Assembly (NCBI GenBank): GCA_028015205.1 | Contig: CM051518.1 | Coordinates: 58,359,978 to 58,423,977 of the forward strand | DNA: 64,000 nt | Direction: 5' to 3' | From: Mytilisepta virgata | Taxonomy: Eukaryota; Mollusca; Bivalvia; Mytilida; Mytilidae | In this document: positions 51,101-53,813 of the stretch, piece by piece | Numbering within the stretch: the stretch's first letter is position 1 | Layout of the letters: every line of letters starts with the position of its first letter | Translations under genes and position numbers: made by a program | Notes under the pieces: model-generated | The model's database searches: none | Seen by the model: only the letters and a program-made list of their open reading frames with translations | Told to the model about the DNA's origin: nothing

Positions 51101-53813
51101 GCAACGGTAAAATTTACAATCCGACAGTTCTCATGTTTGTCGTACGATTTCTTTACATTGATATTTTTGTGTATTGATTACACAATGATTAATCAAGTTA
51201 CTTATGTAAATTTCCAATACTTGTAGCGTTAATTTTTGTATTTTTTCGATAATCGTTACTCAATATAAACTGTATTTTTGTACTTTAAAGTACATGCAGA
51301 TCCTTTGAATGCCGGTGCATTAAAGTTCATAAATATTTTGCCCGTACATTGTAAGTAAATTTGAGATATCAATACTGTCAATACTGTCAGTCTCAGAATA
51401 GTTTCGCAGGATTAATAGTTTTTCATTAGAAAGTATGTTTATTTATTTGTACAACATTTACAATGTACAAGTATCACAGTAAAGTGAAAATACCAGTACA
51501 CTTTTTCTATGTTGTAAAGGATTTTTTTTCATTGTGGTAGACTAAAAATGACAAACGGAAAGTGGGAGTCTTTTCAGCAACTGAATGGATGACAAATAAA
51601 GACGTTCTACCCTCAACAAAGTGCATGGTTGATCTTCTTAAAAGAGTATCACAAGATCGAGAAACCCAGCAATGTTCAGTAGCAATCGTTTGTAGGTTGG
51701 TAACATTTTTTATCATATTTTACTGTACTCAACCGCTATGGTCTCTTCAAAGAATTCTGTAAGGAATTTTGCACAATTATGTCAGCCCTTCAGAGAAGGG
51801 AGACGAATTGTTTTAGTAGCATTTATTTTTTTCTTCTCATACAACCTTGTTCGGGCCAAAAAAAAATGTTTGTCCTTTGAGGTAGACTCATGATATTATG
51901 TTATGATGTCACGTGTCACGCATCTTTATCACCAACGTGTGACCTTGACCTTTGACCTCAGGATCAAATAATAGACTTTTTTATCATTTGAGTCAGACTC
52001 ATTATAGTAGTTATGTAGATGTATCACGAGCATGACGAGACGCTGTGTCGCGTATTATCATGATCAACATTTGACCTTGACCTTTGAATTCAAGGTCAAA
52101 TAACAGGGTTTTTTATTCTTTGAGTTAGACACATGATATTTGGTAAGTAGATGTATCTTGTTATGGTGGTGTGTCACGTAGGATAATGATCAATATTTGA
52201 CACTGTCCTTTGACCTCAAAGATGATCAACCCCTGACCTTAACCTTTCTGTTCTTTAAGACTGATGTATCATAACAAAATGTTGTGTTGCGTATCAATGT
52301 TATCTCCATTTGACCTTGGCCCTTCACCTCAAGGTAAAAAAATAAGCTTGCTGGGGAAATATCCTTGTTTGAGCCATAACATATTTGTTTTTTAAGATAG
52401 AAATATCATATTAAGACTGAAGCTACGGCTTATTCATATGTAGGAAGTGGTGATATATGGTTTGGTTCAACTAAAACAATTTCTACTAGTTAAATTGCTA
52501 TTTTTATTTACATTCCATGTGCATATGATAATGTACCTACATTCATGTATTACATACAGCTTTACATTACATTTCTATACATATCAACTATCACACATAT
52601 CTTAATTAAATAAATCAACAAATAATGACGATGAATAAAACACGAAAACGCATACCAAAATTAAAATATTAATGAGCTCACGGTAACATAAATGCAATGA
52701 GCAACTTTGAATATTAACTGTAAAGTGTCAAGTAAAATAATATACATATATTGCATTGTAGTGGGGGAATATGAAGATTTATTCACATCAGAAATATCAT
52801 TTTCCCCGAGGGCTTGATATTGAGATTTGAAGAAATCTTCATATTTCCCCCACTACCATGCTATAAATGTTTTATTATAAAGAGTCAAACACATTGTATT
52901 GGAAATACAGTAAAGAACATGTTTTTTTCAATCCAACTTGATATTTAGTTTGCGTCAATTCTATTTACTGATATCAATACTGGAAAAGTAGCGAGATTTC
53001 CGAAGGGGTGGAATATGACTTGAATTTGATAGAAAATATTAAGATTTATTCATGTCGATCACATGATCGCAATAACCAATGAGATTTAGTTTTACATGCA
53101 ATAATTCATCTGAGGTATAATAATAAAATTATTTCAGTAACCTTAATTTCCGTTTTACTGTCATGACTGTAACCTATAATTGGTGTGCTTATATTTTCAG
53201 AGACGGATATAACAAGAGTGGAATCTTCTTAACATTATGTTTGGTCCTTGAGAAAATGAAAATGGATGATGAGGTTGACATATTTCAAGTTGTTAGATCA
53301 ATTCAAGTTAGAAGACCGGAGTTCTTATCAAGTTTTGTAAGTTTGTGGTTTTACAATTCATTATTATATTTCACCTAAATAATGTTCTGTTGTCAATCGT
53401 GCAATTATATAAAAGTTAGAAAGATATAATTCAAGTGCATGAAAAATGACATTTAAGAGTCAAGTGGAAAAACCTAGTATTATTCTGCTCATATTTCCCG
53501 TTATTATTACAAAAAAGTCAGATTTTAAATTTTGCTAATGTTACTCATGTTTTGAATTCATATTGTAAGTCCCTGATCTGTATTAATAATTGACAAAACT
53601 TTTTGGTATATTACAAAATGTTTTTGTTAAACAGCTACATGTACAACAGTTAACAATAAATAAACTATTTAGATTTCGGATGTGTTCTGAAATTTTCTTG
53701 ATTTATGGTTTTTATCAAAATAATTTTCATATTTTTAGGACCAGTATGAGTATTGTTATCAATGTATCAAGGAATATTTTGAAGAGGATTCTGTGTATGC
53801 TAATGTTGGATAG
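6388..53813 (+). CDS. Receptor-type protein tyrosine phosphatase with fucolectin and MEGF ectodomain (28 exons, 5' end missing)
   Basis: Spliced coding region: 6388-6564, 7202-7408, 14571-14705, 14880-15017, 18238-18390, 20009-20140, 21662-21805, 22382-22513, 24110-24253, 25061-25192, 29733-29838, 32825-32916, 34671-34918, 39754-39841, 42647-42714, 43043-43079, 43828-43925, 45566-45697, 46211-46356, 46607-46742, 47673-47822, 48521-48620, 49195-49268, 49704-49829, 50733-50843, 51541-51695, 53201-53336, 53739-53813. The exons total 3,572 nt and join in one frame of 1,189 residues. Approximate domains are lectin 1-128, eight EGF modules 129-498, membrane helix 509-531, juxtamembrane 533-655, D1 656-925 and D2 945-1180. 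D1 has Asp804, Cys835 and Arg841 and should dephosphorylate phosphotyrosine in the cytoplasm; D2 is probably a pseudophosphatase. The ectodomain suggests a cell-surface glycan or ligand receptor (inference). The signal peptide is not found. One junction (29838/32825) is ambiguous. Confidence 0.93.
6565..7201 (+). other. Intron between lectin exons
   Basis: AT-rich sequence with a canonical GTAAGT donor and a TTTTTAG acceptor. No repeat or other gene was recognised. Confidence 0.7.
7202..7408 (+). CDS. Exon: fucolectin/F5-8C-like domain, second half
   Basis: Encodes [15 protein letters not shown], then the strands IQLYSG and RYVYYVPP, and closes with [10 protein letters not shown]. The final C-E-x-E-V-x-G is the usual end of FTP/F5-8C domains. 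The donor is GTACGT. The exon joins directly to the first EGF exon (VVG-CPAG) in frame. Confidence 0.87.
9118..9252. mobile_element. Truncated SINE copy
   Basis: 'GATTGCCAATTTTCC', 'CGGTGGTTCTCTC', 'TACTCCGGCTTCC' and 'CCACCAATAAAAAC' are the reverse complement of the central part of the SINE at 12821-13086. The copy ends in an AAACAAACAAAC tail. The tRNA-like head is missing, as expected of a 5'-truncated SINE in plus orientation. Confidence 0.75.
9480..10613 (-). repeat. ~165-bp tandem dispersed repeat, minus orientation
   Basis: At least three good units with 'GGCGGCCATCTTGGTTGACAG', 'CGGGTCATCGGACA' and 'GGACCATTGCTGCCAAG' are followed by degenerate units. It ends with GGACGACGACGGACGACG, then 'CTCACTTTACCCT..GGTCAGGTGAGCTA'. 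The AGCTCACC boundary and the CGTCGTC motif match the opposite end of the plus-strand block at 44104. Confidence 0.85.
12530..12690. repeat. AT-rich ~40-bp tandem array, orientation 1
   Basis: Units of the form 'GAAAATAGTCACA..' and 'AAGTCACAATATATATTTTG' repeat about every 40 bp. A reverse-complementary array of the same family lies at 13600-13775. A long poly-T run follows at about 12691-12715. Confidence 0.65.
12821..13086 (-). mobile_element. tRNA-derived SINE (minus strand)
   Basis: Read on the minus strand it starts GGGACCTCGGAGGCCGAGTAG. An A-box-like TAGTCTAGGTAGT and a B-box GAGTTCGAATC follow at the spacing of a pol III promoter. The body contains CGAAGGTCGGTGG and TACTCCGGCTTCC, and the 3' end is an AAACAAACAAAC tail. 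The dimensions and tail are those of a tRNA-headed SINE. An open reading frame across it (12820-13131) is not a gene. Confidence 0.8.
13600..13775. repeat. AT-rich ~40-bp tandem array, orientation 2
   Basis: Units 'GTGACTATTTTCTTGCAAAA' and 'TATATATTGTGACTTTTTTC' repeat about four times. They are the reverse complement of the array at 12530-12690. Confidence 0.65.
14212..14445. repeat. Dispersed repeat, copy 1
   Basis: Shares with 21965-22235 the phrases 'TCCGTAAGATTGAAATCCAA', 'CAAACAAATGCCA', 'CTCTCACT.AAAAC', 'GGAATAACACGAATGTC' and 'CCGTTAATG.C'. Both copies are intronic within the same gene and in the same orientation. Confidence 0.75.
14571..14705 (+). CDS. Exon: EGF module 1
   Basis: 45 codons, phase 1-1. 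Eight cysteines in the pattern [11 protein letters not shown]3-C-x3-C-x3-C-x6-C-x3-C-x8-C. The GWTGEKC ending is typical of EGF/laminin-EGF modules in MEGF-type proteins. Acceptor TTTTTAAG, donor GTAAG. Confidence 0.92.
14880..15017 (+). CDS. Exon: EGF module 2
   Basis: 46 codons, phase 1-1. Begins [10 protein letters not shown] and ends [10 protein letters not shown]; eight cysteines. Separated from module 1 by only a 174-bp intron, the shortest in the ectodomain. Confidence 0.92.
15790..16890 (-). mobile_element. Decayed LINE reverse-transcriptase fragment (L1-like)
   Basis: On the minus strand, starting near 16875, one frame reads [30 protein letters not shown] and then [20 protein letters not shown] frameshifted continuation reads [10 protein letters not shown]. 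This resembles the segment after the RT core of L1-like LINEs (G-K-x-x-V-x-x-x-L, FLWxxKxxKIKR, then a Gly-rich 'GGL' and W motif). Frameshifts and stops are plentiful, and the ends cannot be fixed by eye. Family assignment is inference. Confidence 0.6.
17643..17872. mobile_element. 230-bp MITE with 44-bp perfect terminal inverted repeats, Harbinger-like
   Basis: The left end GGGACGAGATCAAAAGTTCA is mirrored perfectly for 44 bp by the right end (17829-17872), and after one mismatch pairing continues briefly. The element is flanked on both sides by TAA (17640-17642 and 17873-17875). A 3-bp TWA duplication and G-rich ends are the signature of PIF/Harbinger insertions. G-runs sit in both halves (17694-17708 and about 17792-17812). 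There is no coding capacity. Confidence 0.85.
18117..18150. repeat. TA-dinucleotide microsatellite
   Basis: About 16 consecutive AT/TA dinucleotides, roughly 90 bp before the acceptor of the EGF module 3 exon. Confidence 0.9.
18238..18390 (+). CDS. Exon: EGF module 3 (type A)
   Basis: 51 codons, phase 1-1. Begins [10 protein letters not shown], contains CNGC and [10 protein letters not shown], then CKLGWKF; eight cysteines. It is the longest of the A-type modules, with six to seven extra residues before the last cysteine. Confidence 0.92.
18391..20008 (+). other. Intron between EGF modules 3 and 4
   Basis: 1.6 kb, AT-rich. A short inverted repeat TACAGCCA/TGGCTGTA lies near 18586-18615. No gene or known element was recognised. 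Confidence 0.7.
20009..20140 (+). CDS. Exon: EGF module 4 (type B)
   Basis: 44 codons, phase 1-1. Begins [10 protein letters not shown], contains CYCFTTPC and TGKCAGGC, and ends GYIGDSCSE; eight cysteines. The donor is GTATGG, weaker than average. Confidence 0.92.
20141..21661 (+). other. Intron between EGF modules 4 and 5
   Basis: 1.5 kb, AT-rich, with a short TA tract near 21501-21520. Nothing else recognised. Confidence 0.7.
21662..21805 (+). CDS. Exon: EGF module 5 (type A)
   Basis: 48 codons, phase 1-1. Begins [10 protein letters not shown], contains CEGC and [10 protein letters not shown], and ends [11 protein letters not shown]; eight cysteines. Confidence 0.92.
21965..22235. repeat. 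Dispersed repeat, copy 2
   Basis: Counterpart of 14212-14445, sharing 'TCCGTAAGATTGAAATCCAA', 'ACAAATGCCA' and 'GTAAGAATGTCCTGC..CCGTTAATGGC' (approximate). It sits wholly inside the 576-bp intron between EGF modules 5 and 6. Confidence 0.75.
22382..22513 (+). CDS. Exon: EGF module 6 (type B)
   Basis: 44 codons, phase 1-1. Begins [10 protein letters not shown], contains CNCLMSPC and TGHCTGGC, and ends GYKGLTCSE; eight cysteines. Very close to modules 4 and 8 in layout. Confidence 0.92.
22985..23066 (+). mobile_element. Probable SINE/LINE 3' tail
   Basis: The sequence 'GAAGAAGCATGAACTTTTGC', then 'CTGGGCGTTAAGCAC' and an AATCAATCAATC tail has the shape of a retroposon 3' end with a tetranucleotide tail. 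I recall similar ends in bivalve repeats. No 5' boundary was seen. Confidence 0.45.
23075..23166. repeat. Hairpin with ATGGAATTTTCCATATCA arm
   Basis: The left arm ATGGAATTTTCCATATCA pairs with TGATATGGAAAACTCCAT at the right end, with an internal 'GAGCTAAAACTATGGAGGTC'. The interior resembles 5315-5360 ('GGGCTAAAGCCATTAAGG'), so this is probably a dispersed foldback family. Confidence 0.6.
24110..24253 (+). CDS. Exon: EGF module 7 (type A)
   Basis: 48 codons, phase 1-1. Begins [10 protein letters not shown], contains CNGC and [10 protein letters not shown], and ends [11 protein letters not shown]; eight cysteines. The frame stays open from 24037 to 24399, beyond both splice sites, but the AG and GTGAG borders match the other A modules. 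Confidence 0.92.
24254..25060 (+). other. Intron between EGF modules 7 and 8
   Basis: 0.8 kb of AT-rich sequence. Nothing recognised. Confidence 0.7.
25061..25192 (+). CDS. Exon: EGF module 8 (type B)
   Basis: 44 codons, phase 1-1. Begins [10 protein letters not shown], contains CTCLSEPC and TGDCKEGC, and ends GWTGTSCSE; eight cysteines. Last intact EGF exon; it joins in frame to the transmembrane exon at 29733. Confidence 0.92.
25940..26696 (+). pseudogene. Retroelement reverse-transcriptase remnant with 3' end, copy 1
   Basis: One frame reads [17 protein letters not shown], which carries the Y-x-D-D catalytic box, then [20 protein letters not shown] and [15 protein letters not shown]. After a frameshift near 26302 it reads [19 protein letters not shown] and [12 protein letters not shown]. 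An upstream ATGGGCACTAATTGT (MGTN) matches the RT motif before the YxDD box. The untranslated tail (26490-26696) is shared with 35675-36087 and 49877-50390. The class (PLE-like or non-LTR) is not resolved. Confidence 0.8.
27057..27551. mobile_element. 495-bp non-autonomous element with 23-bp TIRs
   Basis: The left end TACCGTAAATTGGGATATTT is mirrored by the right end (27529-27551) with two mismatches over 23 bp. Each end starts or finishes with TA, compatible with a TA target duplication (Tc1/mariner style). The interior has further inverted elements rich in TTTTGGCGG/CCGCCAAAA. The short open frame at 27461-27769 runs out of the element and has no domain. Confidence 0.7.
28104..28240 (+). 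pseudogene. Decayed EGF exon (type A)
   Basis: After an AATGTCAG acceptor, the frame reads [16 protein letters not shown], matching the start of the type A modules in spacing and phase. It then loses register. A shifted frame recovers GTCNEGNSS, and after a stop LKGPLC, echoing the 'GTC...GPKC' end of module 5. There is no usable donor at the expected place. Using it would end the protein with a premature stop, so the functional transcript most likely skips it. Confidence 0.75.
28640..29580 (-). repeat. Degenerate 165-bp repeat block, minus orientation
   Basis: Scattered phrases 'GGGGCCCTATGG', 'AGGACCA', 'GGCGGCCATC', 'GCCAAGT' and 'TGGTTTCA.ACAAG' recur every 150-180 bp, with AGCTCAC and GCTCACCTG near the left edge. 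Older than the copies at 9480 and 44104. Confidence 0.65.
29733..29838 (+). CDS. Exon: transmembrane segment
   Basis: Encodes [13 protein letters not shown], then a Gly/Ala-rich hydrophobic helix (about residues 509-531, [15 protein letters not shown]) and a basic stop-transfer start (MR). The best junction ends at ATGAG with a GC donor (GCGAGT). The alternative is a GT donor three bases later (29841), which works only with an internal acceptor at 32840. Both keep the frame. Confidence 0.85.
29839..32824 (+). other. Intron after the membrane exon
   Basis: 3 kb. A C-run lies at about 30157-30166. A T-rich segment at 31530-31700 ('TTGTTGTTTCGTTTTTCTATG', 'CATGTTGTCTTTGG') resembles retroelement 3' ends I associate with bivalves, low confidence. 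Otherwise nothing recognised. Confidence 0.55.
32825..32916 (+). CDS. Exon: juxtamembrane, basic segment
   Basis: Encodes [19 protein letters not shown] and [11 protein letters not shown], basic right after the helix as expected on the cytoplasmic side. Preceded by TTTTATTTTAG. Length is 92 nt with phase 2 in and phase 1 out. Confidence 0.85.
32917..34670 (+). other. Juxtamembrane intron
   Basis: 1.75 kb, AT-rich; no repeat or gene recognised. Confidence 0.7.
34671..34918 (+). CDS. Exon: juxtamembrane with YMNV motif
   Basis: 248 nt, the longest exon. It begins [17 protein letters not shown], with Tyr577 in a YxN context. It continues through an acidic stretch ([11 protein letters not shown]) and ends [21 protein letters not shown], the helix that normally precedes a receptor PTP D1 domain ('F-x-x-E-Y-x-x-L'). 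Donor GTACTT. Confidence 0.92.
35240..35570. repeat. Dispersed repeat of bivalve type
   Basis: Contains 'AATGTGTCAAAGAGACAA', 'ACCAATGGGTCTTCAACGC', 'GGCGGGCTTCAGCTGACCCC', 'TAAACAA' and 'AAAAATGCAGCGAGGTTAAA'. I recall this phrase order from repeats in other bivalve sequences; no coding capacity was seen. A minus-strand open frame over it is incidental. Confidence 0.55.
35675..36087 (+). pseudogene. Retroelement C-terminus and 3' end, copy 2
   Basis: Fragmented frames read [23 protein letters not shown] and [12 protein letters not shown] peptides, then a tail with 'ACCCCCGGTTTTTTG', 'TAATTGTAGTGCATGTATTG' and 'GAATATCCCTTTGGTATTTC'. Same family as 25940-26696 and, inverted, 49877-50390. Confidence 0.8.
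37080..37560 (-). pseudogene. LINE reverse-transcriptase fragment
   Basis: On the minus strand one frame encodes [18 protein letters not shown], then [20 protein letters not shown]. The YADD catalytic box and the preceding 'LFSLFIxDL' are hallmarks of non-LTR RT. Upstream GLKQG and downstream [10 protein letters not shown] and YNGVEL follow with stops and shifts. A poly-T tract (37083-37103) is on the plus strand. The element is dead. Confidence 0.82.
37571..37791. repeat. 221-bp direct repeat, left copy
   Basis: Begins CAATCCAAAGATACCAATAT and ends near AATGAACCCTT. Matched by 37949-38169 at roughly 90% identity with no obvious indels; start-to-start distance 378 bp. Confidence 0.85.
37949..38169. 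repeat. 221-bp direct repeat, right copy
   Basis: Second copy of the unit at 37571. The spacer between the copies includes 'GACGACTGGGTTGTCG' and 'ACCCTCGGGGACCTAGGGTC'. The repeats could be LTR-like or a local tandem duplication; no TG...CA ends are seen. Confidence 0.85.
38420..38960 (-). repeat. Degenerate 165-bp repeat block, minus orientation
   Basis: 'TGGTCAAATAGTTTCAGA', 'AGAAGATCTTCGAAAT', 'TTCCAAGGGTCCTATG' and the terminal 'GATGACAATAGCTCAC' match the consensus of the family seen at 9480-10613. Confidence 0.55.
39754..39841 (+). CDS. Exon: start of PTP domain D1
   Basis: Encodes [19 protein letters not shown], then [10 protein letters not shown]. The N-x-x-K-N-R-Y motif is the conserved phosphotyrosine-recognition-loop start (motif 1) of classical PTPs. 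Phase 0 in, phase 1 out. Confidence 0.93.
39842..42646 (+). other. Intron in D1 with nested repeats
   Basis: 2.8 kb. Contains a repeat element at about 40890-41800, into which a second element (about 41018-41452) appears inserted. The other parts, 39842-40885 and 41805-42646, are AT-rich with nothing recognised. Confidence 0.6.
41018..41452. mobile_element. Putative MITE with internal 168-bp duplication
   Basis: The left edge TATACCCCCCGCGAACAAAG and the right edge GCAAAGCGGGGGTATC form imperfect inverted ends. Inside, about 135 bp starting GCGCAACTCCTCCTAGACCG at 41101 is repeated from 41269 with about four differences. CCGTCCGTCTGTCC near the left is shared with 2960-3120. No coding capacity. 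Confidence 0.65.
42647..42714 (+). CDS. Exon: D1 pTyr loop/substrate-proximal region
   Basis: Encodes [20 protein letters not shown] then ID. D-Y-I-N-A-N-Y is conserved motif 2 of classical PTPs. Phase 1 in, phase 0 out. Confidence 0.95.
42715..43042 (+). other. Short D1 intron
   Basis: 328 bp of AT-rich sequence with GTAAGT donor and TTTCGCAG acceptor. Nothing else recognised. Confidence 0.8.
43043..43079 (+). CDS. Exon: D1 microexon
   Basis: 37 nt encoding [12 protein letters not shown] plus one base; Y-I-A-T-Q-G-P is conserved PTP motif 3, completed by the next exon. Too short to be noticed alone, but the frame and motif make it certain. Confidence 0.93.
43080..43827 (+). other. D1 intron
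   Basis: 0.75 kb, AT-rich; nothing recognised. Confidence 0.75.
43828..43925 (+). CDS. Exon: D1 core
   Basis: Encodes [20 protein letters not shown] and [12 protein letters not shown]: the conserved D-F-W-x-M-I-W and I-V-M-x-T-N-L-x-E segments. Phase 1 in, phase 0 out. Confidence 0.95.
43926..45565 (+). other. D1 intron with 165-bp repeat block
   Basis: 1.6 kb. Most of it is the repeat block at 44104-45010. A short piece at 45011-45033 ('CTGGAGAACAACGAAGACAA') matches the retroelement tail family. An 83-codon open frame at 45200-45451 is AT-rich with no recognisable domain. Confidence 0.7.
44104..45010 (+). repeat. ~165-bp tandem repeat, best-preserved block
   Basis: Starts 'TTTTTTAGCTCACCTAG' and includes CGTCCGTCGTCACCCGTCG, then units of about 158-166 bp. 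The phrase 'AGGTGGTCCTCTTTCA' falls at 44401, 44566, 44724 and 44890. Each unit carries 'CTTGTCTGAA', 'GGCCAATTGGAACAAAAC', 'CAAGATGGCC' and 'ACATAGGACCCTATGGGAAA'. Small open frames on both strands here are artefacts. Confidence 0.9.
45566..45697 (+). CDS. Exon: D1 middle
   Basis: 44 codons, phase 0-0. Encodes [19 protein letters not shown], then [20 protein letters not shown]-x-x-Y-W-P is conserved in classical PTPs. Confidence 0.95.
45698..46210 (+). other. D1 intron
   Basis: 513 bp, AT-rich; nothing recognised. Confidence 0.75.
46211..46356 (+). CDS. Exon: D1 WPD loop
   Basis: Encodes [20 protein letters not shown], then [15 protein letters not shown] carries the general acid Asp804, intact. 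The exon ends in the catalytic Cys835 codon plus AG, so the P-loop is split by an intron directly after the cysteine. Confidence 0.97.
46607..46742 (+). CDS. Exon: D1 P-loop
   Basis: Completes the active-site signature [10 protein letters not shown] (Arg841), then TFMAIDALY and [12 protein letters not shown]. Everything required for catalysis is present. The Q-loop glutamine QTVEQY spans into the next exon. Confidence 0.97.
46743..47672 (+). other. D1 intron with poly-G tract
   Basis: 0.93 kb. An uninterrupted run of 19 G lies at 47294-47312, otherwise AT-rich. Nothing else recognised. Confidence 0.75.
47673..47822 (+). CDS. Exon: end of D1 and D1-D2 linker
   Basis: 50 codons, phase 0-0. 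Encodes [20 protein letters not shown], then [13 protein letters not shown]. The Q-Y near the start is the conserved Q-loop partner. K-K-E-Y-Q opens D2 in the same way as KKEYE opens D1. Confidence 0.94.
47823..48520 (+). other. Intron between D1 and D2
   Basis: 0.7 kb. 47862-48190 is a diverged plus-oriented piece of the 165-bp repeat ('GTAGCTCACTTGG', 'TTGCCATTGCTTGG'). The rest shows nothing recognised. Confidence 0.6.
48521..48620 (+). CDS. Exon: start of D2
   Basis: Encodes [20 protein letters not shown], then [13 protein letters not shown]. The spacing matches the D2 start of receptor PTPs, but the KNR core of motif 1 is not kept. Confidence 0.9.
48621..49194 (+). other. D2 intron
   Basis: 574 bp, AT-rich; nothing recognised. 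Confidence 0.75.
49195..49268 (+). CDS. Exon: D2
   Basis: Encodes [20 protein letters not shown] and VFVP. S-N-Y-I-N-A is the D2 version of motif 2 (DYINAN). Phase 1 in, phase 0 out. Confidence 0.93.
49269..49703 (+). other. D2 intron
   Basis: 435 bp, AT-rich; nothing recognised. Confidence 0.75.
49704..49829 (+). CDS. Exon: D2 core
   Basis: 42 codons, phase 0-0. Encodes [20 protein letters not shown], then [20 protein letters not shown]. It corresponds to the Y-I-A-T-Q-G-P and D-F-W-x-M-I-W blocks of D1, with TQGP changed to THCP. Confidence 0.94.
49830..50732 (+). other. D2 intron with inverted retroelement tail
   Basis: 0.9 kb, mostly retroelement tail copy 3 (49877-50390). Nothing recognised in the remainder. 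Confidence 0.75.
49877..50390 (-). pseudogene. Retroelement C-terminus and 3' end, copy 3 (inverted)
   Basis: Reverse complement of the family at 25940-26696 and 35675-36087: 'GTCAAGAAATACCAAAGAGA', 'GGAGAACAACAAAGACAA', 'CTGTCAAACAAGTCATGACC' and 'CTTTTCTGTCAGGAGCC'. The far end, 'GGCGCTTCTGGAATGTT', corresponds to the NIPEAPA region of copy 1. It contains a plus-strand open frame (49909-50190) that is not a gene. Confidence 0.8.
50733..50843 (+). CDS. Exon: D2
   Basis: 37 codons, phase 0-0. Encodes [20 protein letters not shown], then [13 protein letters not shown]. Poorly conserved region, supported by frame, splice sites and position. Confidence 0.88.
50844..51540 (+). other. D2 intron
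   Basis: 0.7 kb, AT-rich; nothing recognised. Confidence 0.75.
51541..51695 (+). CDS. Exon: D2 degenerate WPD region
   Basis: Encodes [20 protein letters not shown], then [19 protein letters not shown]. The WPD general-acid motif is replaced by W-M-T (Trp1084). The exon ends in Cys1119 plus AG, the same split as in D1. Confidence 0.93.
51930..52345. repeat. ~130-bp tandem repeat with TGACCTTTGACC motifs
   Basis: About 3.5 units. Each has a 'TGACCTTGACCTTTGACCTC' core (51941, about 52074, about 52200, about 52312, increasingly diverged). Each continues 'AGGTCAAATAA', 'TTTGAGT.AGACTCAT', 'GTAGATGTATC' and 'GTGTCGCGTA'. The core contains direct repeats of the nuclear-receptor half-site TGACCT. 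Confidence 0.75.
52753..52860. repeat. Hairpin, 28-bp arms
   Basis: GCATTGTAGTGGGGGAATAT GAAGATTT (52753-52780) pairs with its near-exact complement at 52833-52860, differing by one substitution and one inserted base. The interior includes 'CCCCGAGGGCTTGATATTG'. Probably a small foldback element. Confidence 0.75.
53201..53336 (+). CDS. Exon: D2 pseudo-P-loop
   Basis: Completes [10 protein letters not shown]. Cys1119 is retained, but the preceding His is Val and the invariant Arg is Lys1125. Then [28 protein letters not shown]. The domain is expected to lack activity. Confidence 0.95.
53337..53738 (+). other. Last intron
   Basis: 402 bp, AT-rich; nothing recognised. Confidence 0.8.
53739..53813 (+). 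CDS. Exon: C-terminus with YANV motif and stop
   Basis: Encodes [14 protein letters not shown], then [10 protein letters not shown] and TAG. The D-Q-Y keeps the usual end-of-domain helix. Tyr1185 lies in S-V-Y-A-N-V, compatible with an ITIM-like (S-x-Y-x-x-V) and a GRB2-type (Y-x-N) SH2 site. Confidence 0.95.
   Translation, partial: DQYEYCYQCIKEYFEEDSVYANVG

Larger units (their letters stand above)
51696..53200 (+). other. D2 intron with TGACCT tandem repeat and hairpin
   Basis: 1.5 kb. Contains the tandem repeat at 51930-52345 and a hairpin at 52753-52860. The remainder is AT-rich with nothing recognised. Confidence 0.7.
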
